A DNA stretch of 64,000 nucleotides from Flavobacterium branchiarum (lineage in GTDB: Bacteria; Bacteroidota; Bacteroidia; Flavobacteriales; Flavobacteriaceae), in assembly GCF_030409845.1 (NCBI RefSeq), contig NZ_JAUFQQ010000005.1, positions 992,001 to 1,056,000 on the forward strand, given 5' to 3'. Made by a program: the position numbers and the translations under genes. Of this stretch, positions 43,755 through 51,616 are shown in pieces. Each line of letters begins with the position of its first letter. Position 1 is the first letter of the stretch. Below the pieces are notes generated by a model that did no database searches, was not told the DNA's origin, and was given only the letters and a program-made list of their open reading frames with translations.

Positions 43755-45761
43755 TTATTTTATTTTAAATCGCAATCCAGCATAGTACATTTGCCCAAAA
43801 ACAGGAGCATACACAATCGATGCATCAAAATTTGGCCCAAACGGATTATCATTTCCTAAAATCGCTTTGTCTTGTCGGTAATTCCCGATGTTCTCCCCTC
43901 CTAGATATACTTCAAAAGTATCCGAAAAAACTCTTGTTATTTGTGCATTCATTAAAGAATAAGAAGGTGAAAACTCAGGCAATCTGTCTTTTACTGGATT
44001 AGAAGCTGTATTTGGCAATAACTGCTCTCCAATCCAATTAAAGGTATAATCGATTTTCCATTGTTTGCCATCAACAAGATTAGTTTCATATTCTAGATTA
44101 CCAAAAAAACGATGTTTTGCTTGTAACGGTCTTTCAAAATTTCCAGATAAATAATTTGTACGGATGTCATAATATTTATATGCCGAACGGAAATTAAAAT
44201 TCTTTAGTAACTCATAGTTGAACTCGACTTGCAAACTATTCGCATACGATTTCCCGTTTAAATTATAAAACAAAACCTCTTGCGGGCTTTGCATTACATC
44301 TACAACAACTTGATTCTGGAAATCGGTTCTATATAAGTCAAAAACTACTTCGGCATGTTTATTAAAAAGAGTAAACCTTTGCGAAAAACTCAATCCGTAA
44401 TTCCATGCAATTTCAGGATTCATTCCATAAATTTTGCCATTATTATCCAAAATAGAAAATGCCCTTGAGCTCGCAAATAACTGTTGGTTTTCAGCAAAAA
44501 TATTAGCCGAACGTTTTCCTCTTCCTGCCGAAAATCTTAAAACTGCTTTTTCCCAAGGATTATACCTTACATGTAAACGCGGTGTTATAAAGGTCCCTAA
44601 ACGATTATGATTATCAATTCGTCCACCTAAAATAACACTAAAGTTGTCTGTGTTATCATACGTATACTCGAAGAAAGCTCCAACAGAATTATCGATACGA
44701 CTGTAGTCATTTACATTTACAAACTCCTGATATTGATCGTAAGTAAAGTTTAATCCTGTAGCAAATTTATTCTTAGTATTATCTATAATTGAATTAAAAA
44801 TTAAGTTAGAATAATAGCTATTCTGTTTAATATCGTATTGGTTTAACCCAAAATAAGATCTTTGATTGTGCGTATTAAATGCATTCTGAAAACCAATACT
44901 CTGGTAAGGCATATCTGGAAAAACGTAACCAATTTTAGTAGCTACGTCTATTCGTTCTGTATTAATTTCTGATCCCCAATAATTGGTTGTTCCTTTATCT
45001 CGATCCTTATCAAAGTCAAGTTCTCCCGTTTGCTTTTTATCATTCATATACCTAAGGTTAACGAAACCAACCCAACCTTTCTCTGCATTAGTGTATTGAA
45101 AACGGTTTAAGATATTGACTTGCTTCCCTAATGGATTATCCAAAAAACCATCATCGTTCATATCTGTTTTTGCAACACGTGCATTACCATGAACTAATAA
45201 ACTTGTCGCCCATTTATCCGAAAGTTTTTTAGTAAAATGAGTATTTAACTCAAAACGAGAATCGGTAGAACCATACGCATTCAAGAAGAACGGAATGTCA
45301 TTCATCGGCTTCAATAATTCTGTGTTTATTTGTCCTGAAATACTTTCGTATCCGTTTACAACACTTCCTGCTCCTTTGGTAACCTGAATACTCTCAACCC
45401 ATGTTCCAGGGGTAAATGACAATCCGTAAGCCTGAGACGCTCCACGAACAGAAGGAACATTCTCTTCGGTAATCATTAAATACGGACTTGTAAGTCCTAG
45501 CATTTTAATTTGTTTCGTTCCTGTTAACGCATCCGAAAAGTTAACATCAATAGATGGATTTGTCTCGAAACTTTCGGCAAGATTACAACAAGCCGCCTTA
45601 AGCAATTCTTTACTTGTTATAAGCGATGTATTTCCTGTAAGTGAATATGATTTTTTAATTCCTTTTTGCTTCTTTACAATTTTTACTTCACCCAAATTCT
45701 CTTGTGCAAGAGCAGGAATACAAAGTAAAAGCATAGCGAAAAATGCTATATTTTTTTTCAT
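43755..45761 (-). CDS. TonB-dependent receptor, probably copper-related
   Basis: 668 residues from the ATG that gives a clean signal peptide (MKKNIAFFAMLLLCIPALAQ). A frame extension of 15 codons upstream has no support. The plug domain has the motif KAACCNLAESFETNPSIDVN, which with its adjacent cysteines is typical of receptors next to HMA proteins. The beta-barrel occupies about 200-668 and ends FYAG-type (MYYAGLRFKIK). It takes its ligand through the outer membrane with TonB energy. Flanking genes encode a Cys-rich HYC_CC_PP protein and an HMA protein, so a copper ion or complex is the likely cargo. Confidence 0.85.
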   Translation of the reverse strand: MKKNIAFFAMLLLCIPALAQENLGEVKIVKKQKGIKKSYSLTGNTSLITSKELLKAACCNLAESFETNPSIDVNFSDALTGTKQIKMLGLTSPYLMITEENVPSVRGASQAYGLSFTPGTWVESIQVTKGAGSVVNGYESISGQINTELLKPMNDIPFFLNAYGSTDSRFELNTHFTKKLSDKWATSLLVHGNARVAKTDMNDDGFLDNPLGKQVNILNRFQYTNAEKGWVGFVNLRYMNDKKQTGELDFDKDRDKGTTNYWGSEINTERIDVATKIGYVFPDMPYQSIGFQNAFNTHNQRSYFGLNQYDIKQNSYYSNLIFNSIIDNTKNKFATGLNFTYDQYQEFVNVNDYSRIDNSVGAFFEYTYDNTDNFSVILGGRIDNHNRLGTFITPRLHVRYNPWEKAVLRFSAGRGKRSANIFAENQQLFASSRAFSILDNNGKIYGMNPEIAWNYGLSFSQRFTLFNKHAEVVFDLYRTDFQNQVVVDVMQSPQEVLFYNLNGKSYANSLQVEFNYELLKNFNFRSAYKYYDIRTNYLSGNFERPLQAKHRFFGNLEYETNLVDGKQWKIDYTFNWIGEQLLPNTASNPVKDRLPEFSPSYSLMNAQITRVFSDTFEVYLGGENIGNYRQDKAILGNDNPFGPNFDASIVYAPVFGQMYYAGLRFKIK

Positions 45762-45833
45762 GAGTATAATTTTAATGTTTAAATAAATAGATTCAAACCA
45801 TACCAAATGGTTTGACTTTAAAAAACATTAAAA

Positions 45834-46235
45834 TCAGGCGTAAAATATATATTGTTGATAGAGCTTAAATAGCGGAGGTGCATGAGCATCGCTATAATAA
45901 GTAACTAACTGTTTGTTTTTAAATTTTGGAATAAATAAAAAAACAACTGTTTTAAATTCTTGAAGGGTAAAAGGAAAATCAAGCTGAAATAAGAATGTTT
46001 TAATAGTAGCAGTATCAGATTTTTTCTCAAAATGAACTACTTTATCCTTACAACATGATGCTTTCTTTTTGGTAGCAATCTCACAACATTTTTTAACTGG
46101 AGGCGCTTCTAAAGTTTTATTCAATGAAATAGAGGCCAATTTACCTCCACAATAATGCACATCAAAAGCTAGTCCTACATTGGAGACCAATAGTAGAATT
46201 GCTAAAAATAAACTAGTGCATCTTTTTATATTCAT
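45834..46235 (-). CDS. HYC_CC_PP family protein
   Basis: 133 residues with an N-terminal hydrophobic signal (about 7-22). The naming motifs are all visible: FDVHYCGGKLASISL (HYC), PPVKKCCEIATKK (PP and CC), then ASCCKDKVVHFEK. These Cys pairs suggest metal binding in the periplasm or membrane. The family is common in Bacteroidota directly before TonB receptors of metal operons, as here. No biochemical function is known. Confidence 0.88.
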   Translation of the reverse strand: MNIKRCTSLFLAILLLVSNVGLAFDVHYCGGKLASISLNKTLEAPPVKKCCEIATKKKASCCKDKVVHFEKKSDTATIKTFLFQLDFPFTLQEFKTVVFLFIPKFKNKQLVTYYSDAHAPPLFKLYQQYIFYA

Positions 46236-46308
46236 ATCGTTTGCAAAACTAGCATTATAATCAATTACACAAATGAAATTCTTGTTAAAAATTTAAAAAT
46301 TATTTTTT

Positions 46309-47664
46309 TTATAATTCAAACTCTTGCCCCATCAAAGGAATAACACAATTGAAACCATATTTTTCTTTAATCTTTATACGAAGAGCATCTGCAGGAACAT
46401 TTTCACCATGAACTAAAAAGACTTTTTTGGGCTTATTCTCTAATGCAGAAAGCCAGGCAAGTAAATCATCCTGATCTCCATGAGCAGAGAGCCCTCCTAT
46501 TTCTAATATTTTTGCTTTAACTGGAAAATATTTTCCACGTATTTTAATCTCATCCGCCCCTTCCAATAATTTCCTACCACGAGTTCCTTCAGCTTGATAT
46601 CCTACAATAATTACAGTTGTTTCTCGCATCCCAATATAATGTTCAAAATAATTCAGAACCCTCCCTCCTGTAGACATTCCGCTGGCCGCAATAATAACTT
46701 TAGGACTTTTGTTATATATAACATCCATTGTTTCTTGGTAATCTGAGACTAAAGAAAACATTTTTGTCATTCCCATACATTCTTCCATCGAGAGTTTGTG
46801 CCACTGTTTATTATTTATAAAGATTTCTAGCGCACTAATCCCCATAGGAGTATCTATAATATATGGGATATTTGGAATTCTATTTTCTTTCTTTAGTTGC
46901 CATAACAAAAACATGATACTCTGAGCACGTTCAACAGCAAAACTGGGTATAATAACTGTTCCTTTTTTCTGGAATGTAGTATTTATGTATTTTTCAAGTT
47001 CTTCTTTGGGATCCGTATCTGGATGCAATCTGTTTCCGTATGTACTTTCTAAAAATATATAATCTCCTTTTTTAGGCTTCTCTGGAGGAAAAAGTAACAC
47101 ATCATCATCTCGACCTATATCTCCTGAAAATACTAAGGTTTTCTTTTCAGCTGTCAACGCTATACTACAAGCTCCCATGATATGCCCTGCTGTGGAGAAA
47201 ACTGCAGAAATATCAGATTCCAAAAGAAAAGGCTCATTGATTTTGACTACTCTAAAAAGCGGAAAAACTTTCTTAGCTTGTTCTACTGTATAAAGTGGTT
47301 CCGCAATTTCATGGCTAGAATAGCGCTCTTCGTTTGCCTTATTAGCTTCTTCTTCTTGGATCTTAGCGCTATCCAAAAGAATTAGTCTAGCAATTTCTTT
47401 TGTTGGTCCTGAGCAATATATTTTCCCCTTAAAACCTTGATACACTAATCTTGGTAACCAGCCACAATGATCTAAATGTCCATGGGTAAGCAATACAAAA
47501 TCTATCGTCGAGGGTTCAACAGATAAAGGTTCCCAATTAAGTTCTCGCAAAGGCTTTATCCCTTGAAACTGTCCGCAATCAATTAAAATCCTAACACCAT
47601 TACTCTCAATTAATGTTTTAGAGCCTGTAACAGTTCCTGCACCACCAATGAATTTAACTTTCAT
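46309..47664 (-). CDS. beta-CASP metallo-beta-lactamase-fold hydrolase (RNA-type)
   Basis: 451 residues from the ATG at 47664. A TTG three codons earlier is possible. Metallo-beta-lactamase motifs: FIGGAGTVTGSKTLIE, FVLLTHGHLDHCGWLPRLVY (HxHxDH), CSIALTAE and FSGDIG. The beta-CASP domain and C-terminal RMMBL segment follow (IAASGMSTGGRVLNYFEHYI; GGLSAHGDQDDLLAWL; KKVFLVHGE). The family includes CPSF73-like RNA endonucleases of bacteria and archaea. The substrate is not known here. It is 42 bases downstream of the ATP-cone gene, probably co-transcribed. Confidence 0.88.
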   Translation of the reverse strand: MKVKFIGGAGTVTGSKTLIESNGVRILIDCGQFQGIKPLRELNWEPLSVEPSTIDFVLLTHGHLDHCGWLPRLVYQGFKGKIYCSGPTKEIARLILLDSAKIQEEEANKANEERYSSHEIAEPLYTVEQAKKVFPLFRVVKINEPFLLESDISAVFSTAGHIMGACSIALTAEKKTLVFSGDIGRDDDVLLFPPEKPKKGDYIFLESTYGNRLHPDTDPKEELEKYINTTFQKKGTVIIPSFAVERAQSIMFLLWQLKKENRIPNIPYIIDTPMGISALEIFINNKQWHKLSMEECMGMTKMFSLVSDYQETMDVIYNKSPKVIIAASGMSTGGRVLNYFEHYIGMRETTVIIVGYQAEGTRGRKLLEGADEIKIRGKYFPVKAKILEIGGLSAHGDQDDLLAWLSALENKPKKVFLVHGENVPADALRIKIKEKYGFNCVIPLMGQEFEL

Positions 47665-47705
47665 TTGATTCAAATTTAAATTACATAAAATAAAAAACTA
47701 TATTT

Positions 47706-48536
47706 TTAAGAATACCTACACAACTCCGATGCTTCTTTTATAATCCCTTTTATTCTTTGAGAGCTCAGCCCTATTTCTTCTAAACAATAGTGATTGTTTA
47801 ACAACTCTTTTACCAAAATCACATCCAAAGCCAATAATTTGTCTTTTTCAGCAAGTGTCAGTGCCGTTAAACAAGTTATAGGATATAAATTATTATTCTC
47901 ATTCTTTGTTCTCAAATTATTATTTGCAGGATAATCCCAACTCAATAAATTCAAACCAGAACAAGTCCCAAAAGTCATTGCATCTAATGTAAATCTATTG
48001 TTAGTAACTATCCAGCATTCTGAAATAGTATCTTTCTCAGCAAAAACAAGATGTTTTCTTTCTTTAAGATCATTAAATCGAGACAAAATATACATCGGTA
48101 CTTTTACATCTGTGGACGCTTCTTTCCCCATATGGAATTTACACTCAATCATTCCAATGCTATTGTTTTTCTTTATCAAGACGTCTACTTCGTGCGAAAC
48201 ACACTTGCCTTGCAACGTTAAATTTGTTCTCGTTTCATAATTCTCAATCGAGAAAAGCCTAGCTATATATTTTTCGAAGTAAAAACCTGCAGGTCCTAAT
48301 AACTGAATAGCTTCTTTTAAGTTATAACGTGCGGCATGAGAATGGGATTTTTTCCGTAAAAGATTAAAAGCCATCTTGTAAATTTCCTTTGTAGAAATGC
48401 CTTCATAAATTTCTTTTTCTATTGTTTGTAAAACTTCTTGAACAACGAATTGATTTGCCCCTGAATTCAAAAGAGACTTCTCTAATTTCTTTCTATCAAA
48501 GACAACAAAATCTCCTGATTTTTTTACAACTTTCAT
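47706..48536 (-). CDS. ATP-cone domain fused to a restriction-endonuclease-like domain
   Basis: 276 residues. Residues 1-90 are an ATP-cone (VVKKSGDFVVFDRKKLEKSL; IYKMAFNLLRKK), the nucleotide-sensing module of ribonucleotide reductases and NrdR. Residues about 95-200 carry a PD-(D/E)xK nuclease core: Asp in SHEVDVLIKKN and ExK in SIGMIECKFHMGKEA. The C-terminal helices (LSSQRIKGIIKEASEL) resemble a small helix-hairpin. The design suggests a nuclease gated by ATP/dATP, but no activity is known to me. It lies directly upstream of the beta-CASP hydrolase on the same strand. Confidence 0.8.
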   Translation of the reverse strand: MKVVKKSGDFVVFDRKKLEKSLLNSGANQFVVQEVLQTIEKEIYEGISTKEIYKMAFNLLRKKSHSHAARYNLKEAIQLLGPAGFYFEKYIARLFSIENYETRTNLTLQGKCVSHEVDVLIKKNNSIGMIECKFHMGKEASTDVKVPMYILSRFNDLKERKHLVFAEKDTISECWIVTNNRFTLDAMTFGTCSGLNLLSWDYPANNNLRTKNENNNLYPITCLTALTLAEKDKLLALDVILVKELLNNHYCLEEIGLSSQRIKGIIKEASELCRYS

Positions 48537-48599
48537 CTGTTTCTTAATTTGAGTATTAAAACAAAAACAAACCGACTAATAAAGATAAGAAAAAAAGAG

Positions 48600-49043
48600 C
48601 TATTTATTTATTTTTTGGTAATAAAATCCAGGAATGAACAACAGTATAAAAATAGGTTGGATTAAAAAACGACGCACATAAAAAAGCATCAAATTATTAT
48701 GATTGGCAAAGAAATAAATGATGCAAAAAAAAGCAACAATTAAAACTAAGAAAAAAACAGCATATAAAATTGAGGCAAATTTCACCATTTCCATTTCTTT
48801 AAAAAGCACATAAACAATCCCCAATGATAGAATTGCATTTAATGTATATCGAAACAGCAACCCGAAAAACAAACGAATCAAATCAAATTCGGGCAAAGGA
48901 AGCACTTCATAATCACTTTCAAAATAAGCTAGAAAGGGATCATAAAACAACTGACTTTCAAAAGCTCTTATACTCACCAAAAGAAGTACAAAAAGAATAA
49001 GAAGAAAGACTTTCAATTTATTTTCAAGAATATTATTTAGCAT
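48600..49043 (-). CDS. exosortase F system-associated membrane protein
   Basis: 147 residues with four membrane helices. Family marks are the FESQLFYDPFLAYFESDYEV loop after helix one and a basic end (FYYQKINK). These proteins are always next to exosortase F in Flavobacteria, and their exact job is unknown. Its start overlaps the xrtF stop by 11 bases, so the two are translationally coupled. Confidence 0.85.
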   Translation of the reverse strand: MLNNILENKLKVFLLILFVLLLVSIRAFESQLFYDPFLAYFESDYEVLPLPEFDLIRLFFGLLFRYTLNAILSLGIVYVLFKEMEMVKFASILYAVFFLVLIVAFFCIIYFFANHNNLMLFYVRRFLIQPIFILLFIPGFYYQKINK

Positions 49044-49572
49044 ATTTAGAAAATTTACTTACCCAAATAATCCACAGAATAAAAACCATTCCATAAATCA
49101 CCAATGGAAAAAGAACACCATGCAAAATATGTGACTTCTCTGGGAAATAATACAATAATACACACAATGATGCTATTCTAAAAATATTAAGGATATAAAT
49201 AAAAAGGCAACCTCCCATTATGTAAAGTAATGTTGGCTTTAATTTCCCTGAAAAGGCAACTATAAAAGATATAAATAAAATAATCACACTGATCGCATTA
49301 CACCCTTCTACAATCGAAGCAACTGTTTTTTGATTATATAATATCCTTACATAAGGCTCAGAAGGAATTTTATCGAATGTAACATCTCCATTAAACAATC
49401 GCAATAATTGCTCCACATGATATGCTACTAAATTTGTTATTTGGTCTAACTTACCTGTAGTTCCAAAACTGCTCAAATAAAATTGATACACCAATGTCAA
49501 TATAATATAAGTTGCAAAAAATGCACTTATAAAAAGGAGAAAAGGCTTATACTCAATTAAATATTTTTTCAA
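49033..49572 (-). CDS. xrtF: exosortase F
   Basis: 179 residues from a TTG start that gives (M)KKYLIEYKPFLLF, the usual family N-terminus. The open frame goes on upstream to ATG codons, one at 49650, but those would overlap the divergent GAF gene and add a non-conserved lead. Exosortase catalytic residues are in order: Cys in IVEGCNAISV, Arg in IFRIASLC, His in HILHGVLFP. It has five or six membrane helices. It is expected to cleave a short C-terminal sorting tail of secreted proteins and join them to an unknown carrier. Confidence 0.85.
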   Translation of the reverse strand: MKKYLIEYKPFLLFISAFFATYIILTLVYQFYLSSFGTTGKLDQITNLVAYHVEQLLRLFNGDVTFDKIPSEPYVRILYNQKTVASIVEGCNAISVIILFISFIVAFSGKLKPTLLYIMGGCLFIYILNIFRIASLCVLLYYFPEKSHILHGVLFPLVIYGMVFILWIIWVSKFSKYAK

Positions 49573-49643
49573 GACAAATTTTTTAACAAATTTATGTATT
49601 TTTTGATTTGGCTTTAAATACTTTTGTATAAAAACAAAACAAG

Positions 49644-50099
49644 ATGACATTTCTAGAATTACAACCAAAAATAACTGCGATTGTCGCAGACACAAATCAC
49701 TCAAGAGACGAGAAATTATTAAACATTTGTCAATTATTAAGCAACAATGTAGATTACTACAACTGGGTTGGCTTTTATTTTGCTAATCATGAAAACAAAA
49801 CATTGCATTTAGGACCTTATGTAGGAGCTGAAACGGATCATACTGTAATTCCGTTTGGTAAAGGTATTTGTGGGCAAGTAGCGGTTTCAAACGAAAACTT
49901 TGTAGTTCCAGATGTGGCGGCTCAGGATAACTATATCGCTTGTAGCTTTACTGTGAAATCTGAAATTGTTGTTCCATTATTTGTAAACGGGCAAAACATA
50001 GGACAAATCGATATTGATAGTCACGTTCTTGACCCATTTACCGAAGCTGATGAAAAGTTTTTGGAATTTGTTAATCAAGAAGTAGCTAAACTGTATTAA
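49644..50099 (+). CDS. msrC: GAF-domain free methionine-(R)-sulfoxide reductase
   Basis: 151 residues, one GAF domain over the whole length, as in fRMsr. Conserved core: YNWVGFYFANHENKTLHLGP; Cys76 in PFGKGICGQVAV; Cys100 in NYIACSFTVKSEIVVPLF, the catalytic position. The equivalent of E. coli Cys84 is His66 here, so the resolving chemistry must differ. It reduces free methionine-R-sulfoxide with thioredoxin. A TAnnTTTG box (TACTTTTG, 49619-49626) sits 18 bases before the ATG. Divergent from xrtF. Confidence 0.85.
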   Translation: MTFLELQPKITAIVADTNHSRDEKLLNICQLLSNNVDYYNWVGFYFANHENKTLHLGPYVGAETDHTVIPFGKGICGQVAVSNENFVVPDVAAQDNYIACSFTVKSEIVVPLFVNGQNIGQIDIDSHVLDPFTEADEKFLEFVNQEVAKLY

Positions 50100-50137
50100 A
50101 AACATTTTTCTTTATTCTGTATTAAAAATATGTATCC

Positions 50138-51094
50138 ATGAAATTTAACCTCCCTTCGTATTTTATAATTGCGTTTTTTTTATTAATTACCACGAAATCA
50201 TTTTCACAAGGTTCTATAGAACTTAACAAAATGATCTACATGGATTCTACTTATACTGAAACTGCAGAAGACAACTACAAATACATTCGAATTGTTGAGG
50301 GATATTACCAAGACAACAAAACATATGTCTTTAAAGATTACTACAAGTCCAAAGCATTAAAAATGATTGGAACATCCACAGAAAAAGACTTCCTCCAGAG
50401 AGAAGGACAATTTGTTTATTTTTATGAAAATGGTAAAAAAAAGTCAACAGTAAGTTATGTAAAAGGAAAAAAAAGTGGTAAAGAGTATAATTGGTACGAC
50501 ACTGGAGTATTAAAATCAGAACTTGAGTATATTAAAGATAAGAAAAACAAAGTCATTTTTAAAGTTAATAACTACTGGAACAGCCAAAACGAGCAAAAAG
50601 TAATAGTTGGGGATGGAGATTGTGATGTTTTTGATGACAACTACGCAGGAAGTGGAAAAATAAAAAACGGTTTCCCAGACGGCATCTGGAAAGGAAAAAA
50701 CTTAAAACGCAATTTTACATTTACTGAAAATTATGAAAATGGCGAGTTAGTTTCTGGAATAAGCATCGATTCCTTAAACATTGAGCACCCTTACAAAGTT
50801 GTTCACGAACAGCCCACTCCTATAAAAGGAATTGAAACATTTTATCGCTATATCGCAAGAGAAATGTTTATCCCCATAGAAGCTAGAAATAAAGTTTTTG
50901 GAAAAATCTATTTAACTTTTACTGTAGATAAAGAAGGAAAACTAATAAATCCAAAAATAATTAAAGGAGTTGGTTACGGGTTGGTCGAAAGTGCAATAAA
51001 GGTCATTAAAGGCTCTGAAAAATGGAATCCAGGATTAGAAAGAGGTCTTCCTGTCAGTGTTATTTACTCATTACCTATAACAATTGCAAAATAA
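50138..51094 (+). CDS. exported TonB C-terminal-domain protein
   Basis: 318 residues with a signal peptide (about 1-22, ending SFSQ). Middle part with MORN-like repeats (FVYFYENGKKKSTVSYVKGK, then KSGKEYNWYDTG). C-terminal TonB-like domain (GKIYLTFTVDKEGKLINPKI; VESAIKVIKGSEKWNPG). There is no N-terminal membrane anchor of the classic TonB type and no proline-rich spanner, so it is probably not an energy transducer. This layout is frequent in Flavobacterium with unknown role. It follows the GAF gene by 38 bases and may share its transcript. Confidence 0.75.
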   Translation: MKFNLPSYFIIAFFLLITTKSFSQGSIELNKMIYMDSTYTETAEDNYKYIRIVEGYYQDNKTYVFKDYYKSKALKMIGTSTEKDFLQREGQFVYFYENGKKKSTVSYVKGKKSGKEYNWYDTGVLKSELEYIKDKKNKVIFKVNNYWNSQNEQKVIVGDGDCDVFDDNYAGSGKIKNGFPDGIWKGKNLKRNFTFTENYENGELVSGISIDSLNIEHPYKVVHEQPTPIKGIETFYRYIAREMFIPIEARNKVFGKIYLTFTVDKEGKLINPKIIKGVGYGLVESAIKVIKGSEKWNPGLERGLPVSVIYSLPITIAK

Positions 51095-51129
51095 GGGGCA
51101 ATAAAATTTATTTTTTAGAAAAAAAGTAC

Positions 51130-51137
51130 TATTTTTG
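51130..51137 (+). promoter_or_regulatory. -7 element before rpsO
   Basis: TATTTTTG (TAnnTTTG) followed by GCAC, a common start-site context in this phylum, 56 bases before the rpsO ATG. The -33 part is not clear. Confidence 0.5.
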
Positions 51138-51192
51138 CACCCGTCTTACAAGAGTTGTATGACATACATAAAAATCATTAAATAATATTGGA

Positions 51193-51459
51193 ATGTATTT
51201 AACTAAAGAGATTAAAGAAGAGATTTTCGCAAAACACGGTGAAGCAACAAACACTGGAAAAGCAGAAGCTCAAATTGCATTGTTCACTTACAGAATTTCA
51301 CACTTAACTGAGCACTTGAAAAAAAATCGTCACGATTATAACACTGAACGTTCATTAGTACTACTAGTAGGAAAAAGAAGATCATTGTTAGATTACTTGA
51401 AGAAAAAAGAAATCAACAGATATCGTGAGATTATCAAAGTATTGAATATCAGAAAATAA
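51193..51459 (+). CDS. rpsO: 30S ribosomal protein S15
   Basis: 88 residues. Conserved blocks: TGKAEAQIALFTYRISHLTE, HLKKNRHDYNTERSLVLLVG and KRRSLLDYLKKKEINRY. It binds 16S rRNA early in small-subunit assembly. It precedes pnp as in most bacteria, with a terminator between them. Confidence 0.98.
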   Translation: MYLTKEIKEEIFAKHGEATNTGKAEAQIALFTYRISHLTEHLKKNRHDYNTERSLVLLVGKRRSLLDYLKKKEINRYREIIKVLNIRK

Positions 51460-51466
51460 TCAATAT

Positions 51467-51498
51467 AAAAAAGAGGTGCGAAAGTGCCTCTTTTTGTT
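51467..51498 (+). terminator. terminator after rpsO
   Basis: The stem AAAAAGAGG/CCTCTTTTT with a ten-base inner loop is followed by GTTTTT. It may be leaky and allow read-through into pnp. Confidence 0.75.
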
Positions 51499-51616
51499 TT
51501 TTAGGCAAACAAATAAAAAAAGTTTGGTTTTTCATTGGGTTTTAGGCATTAACTACGCACAACAACAACTACAACACAACTAAAACCCATTGTATAATCA
51601 AAAAAGGAAAAAATTT

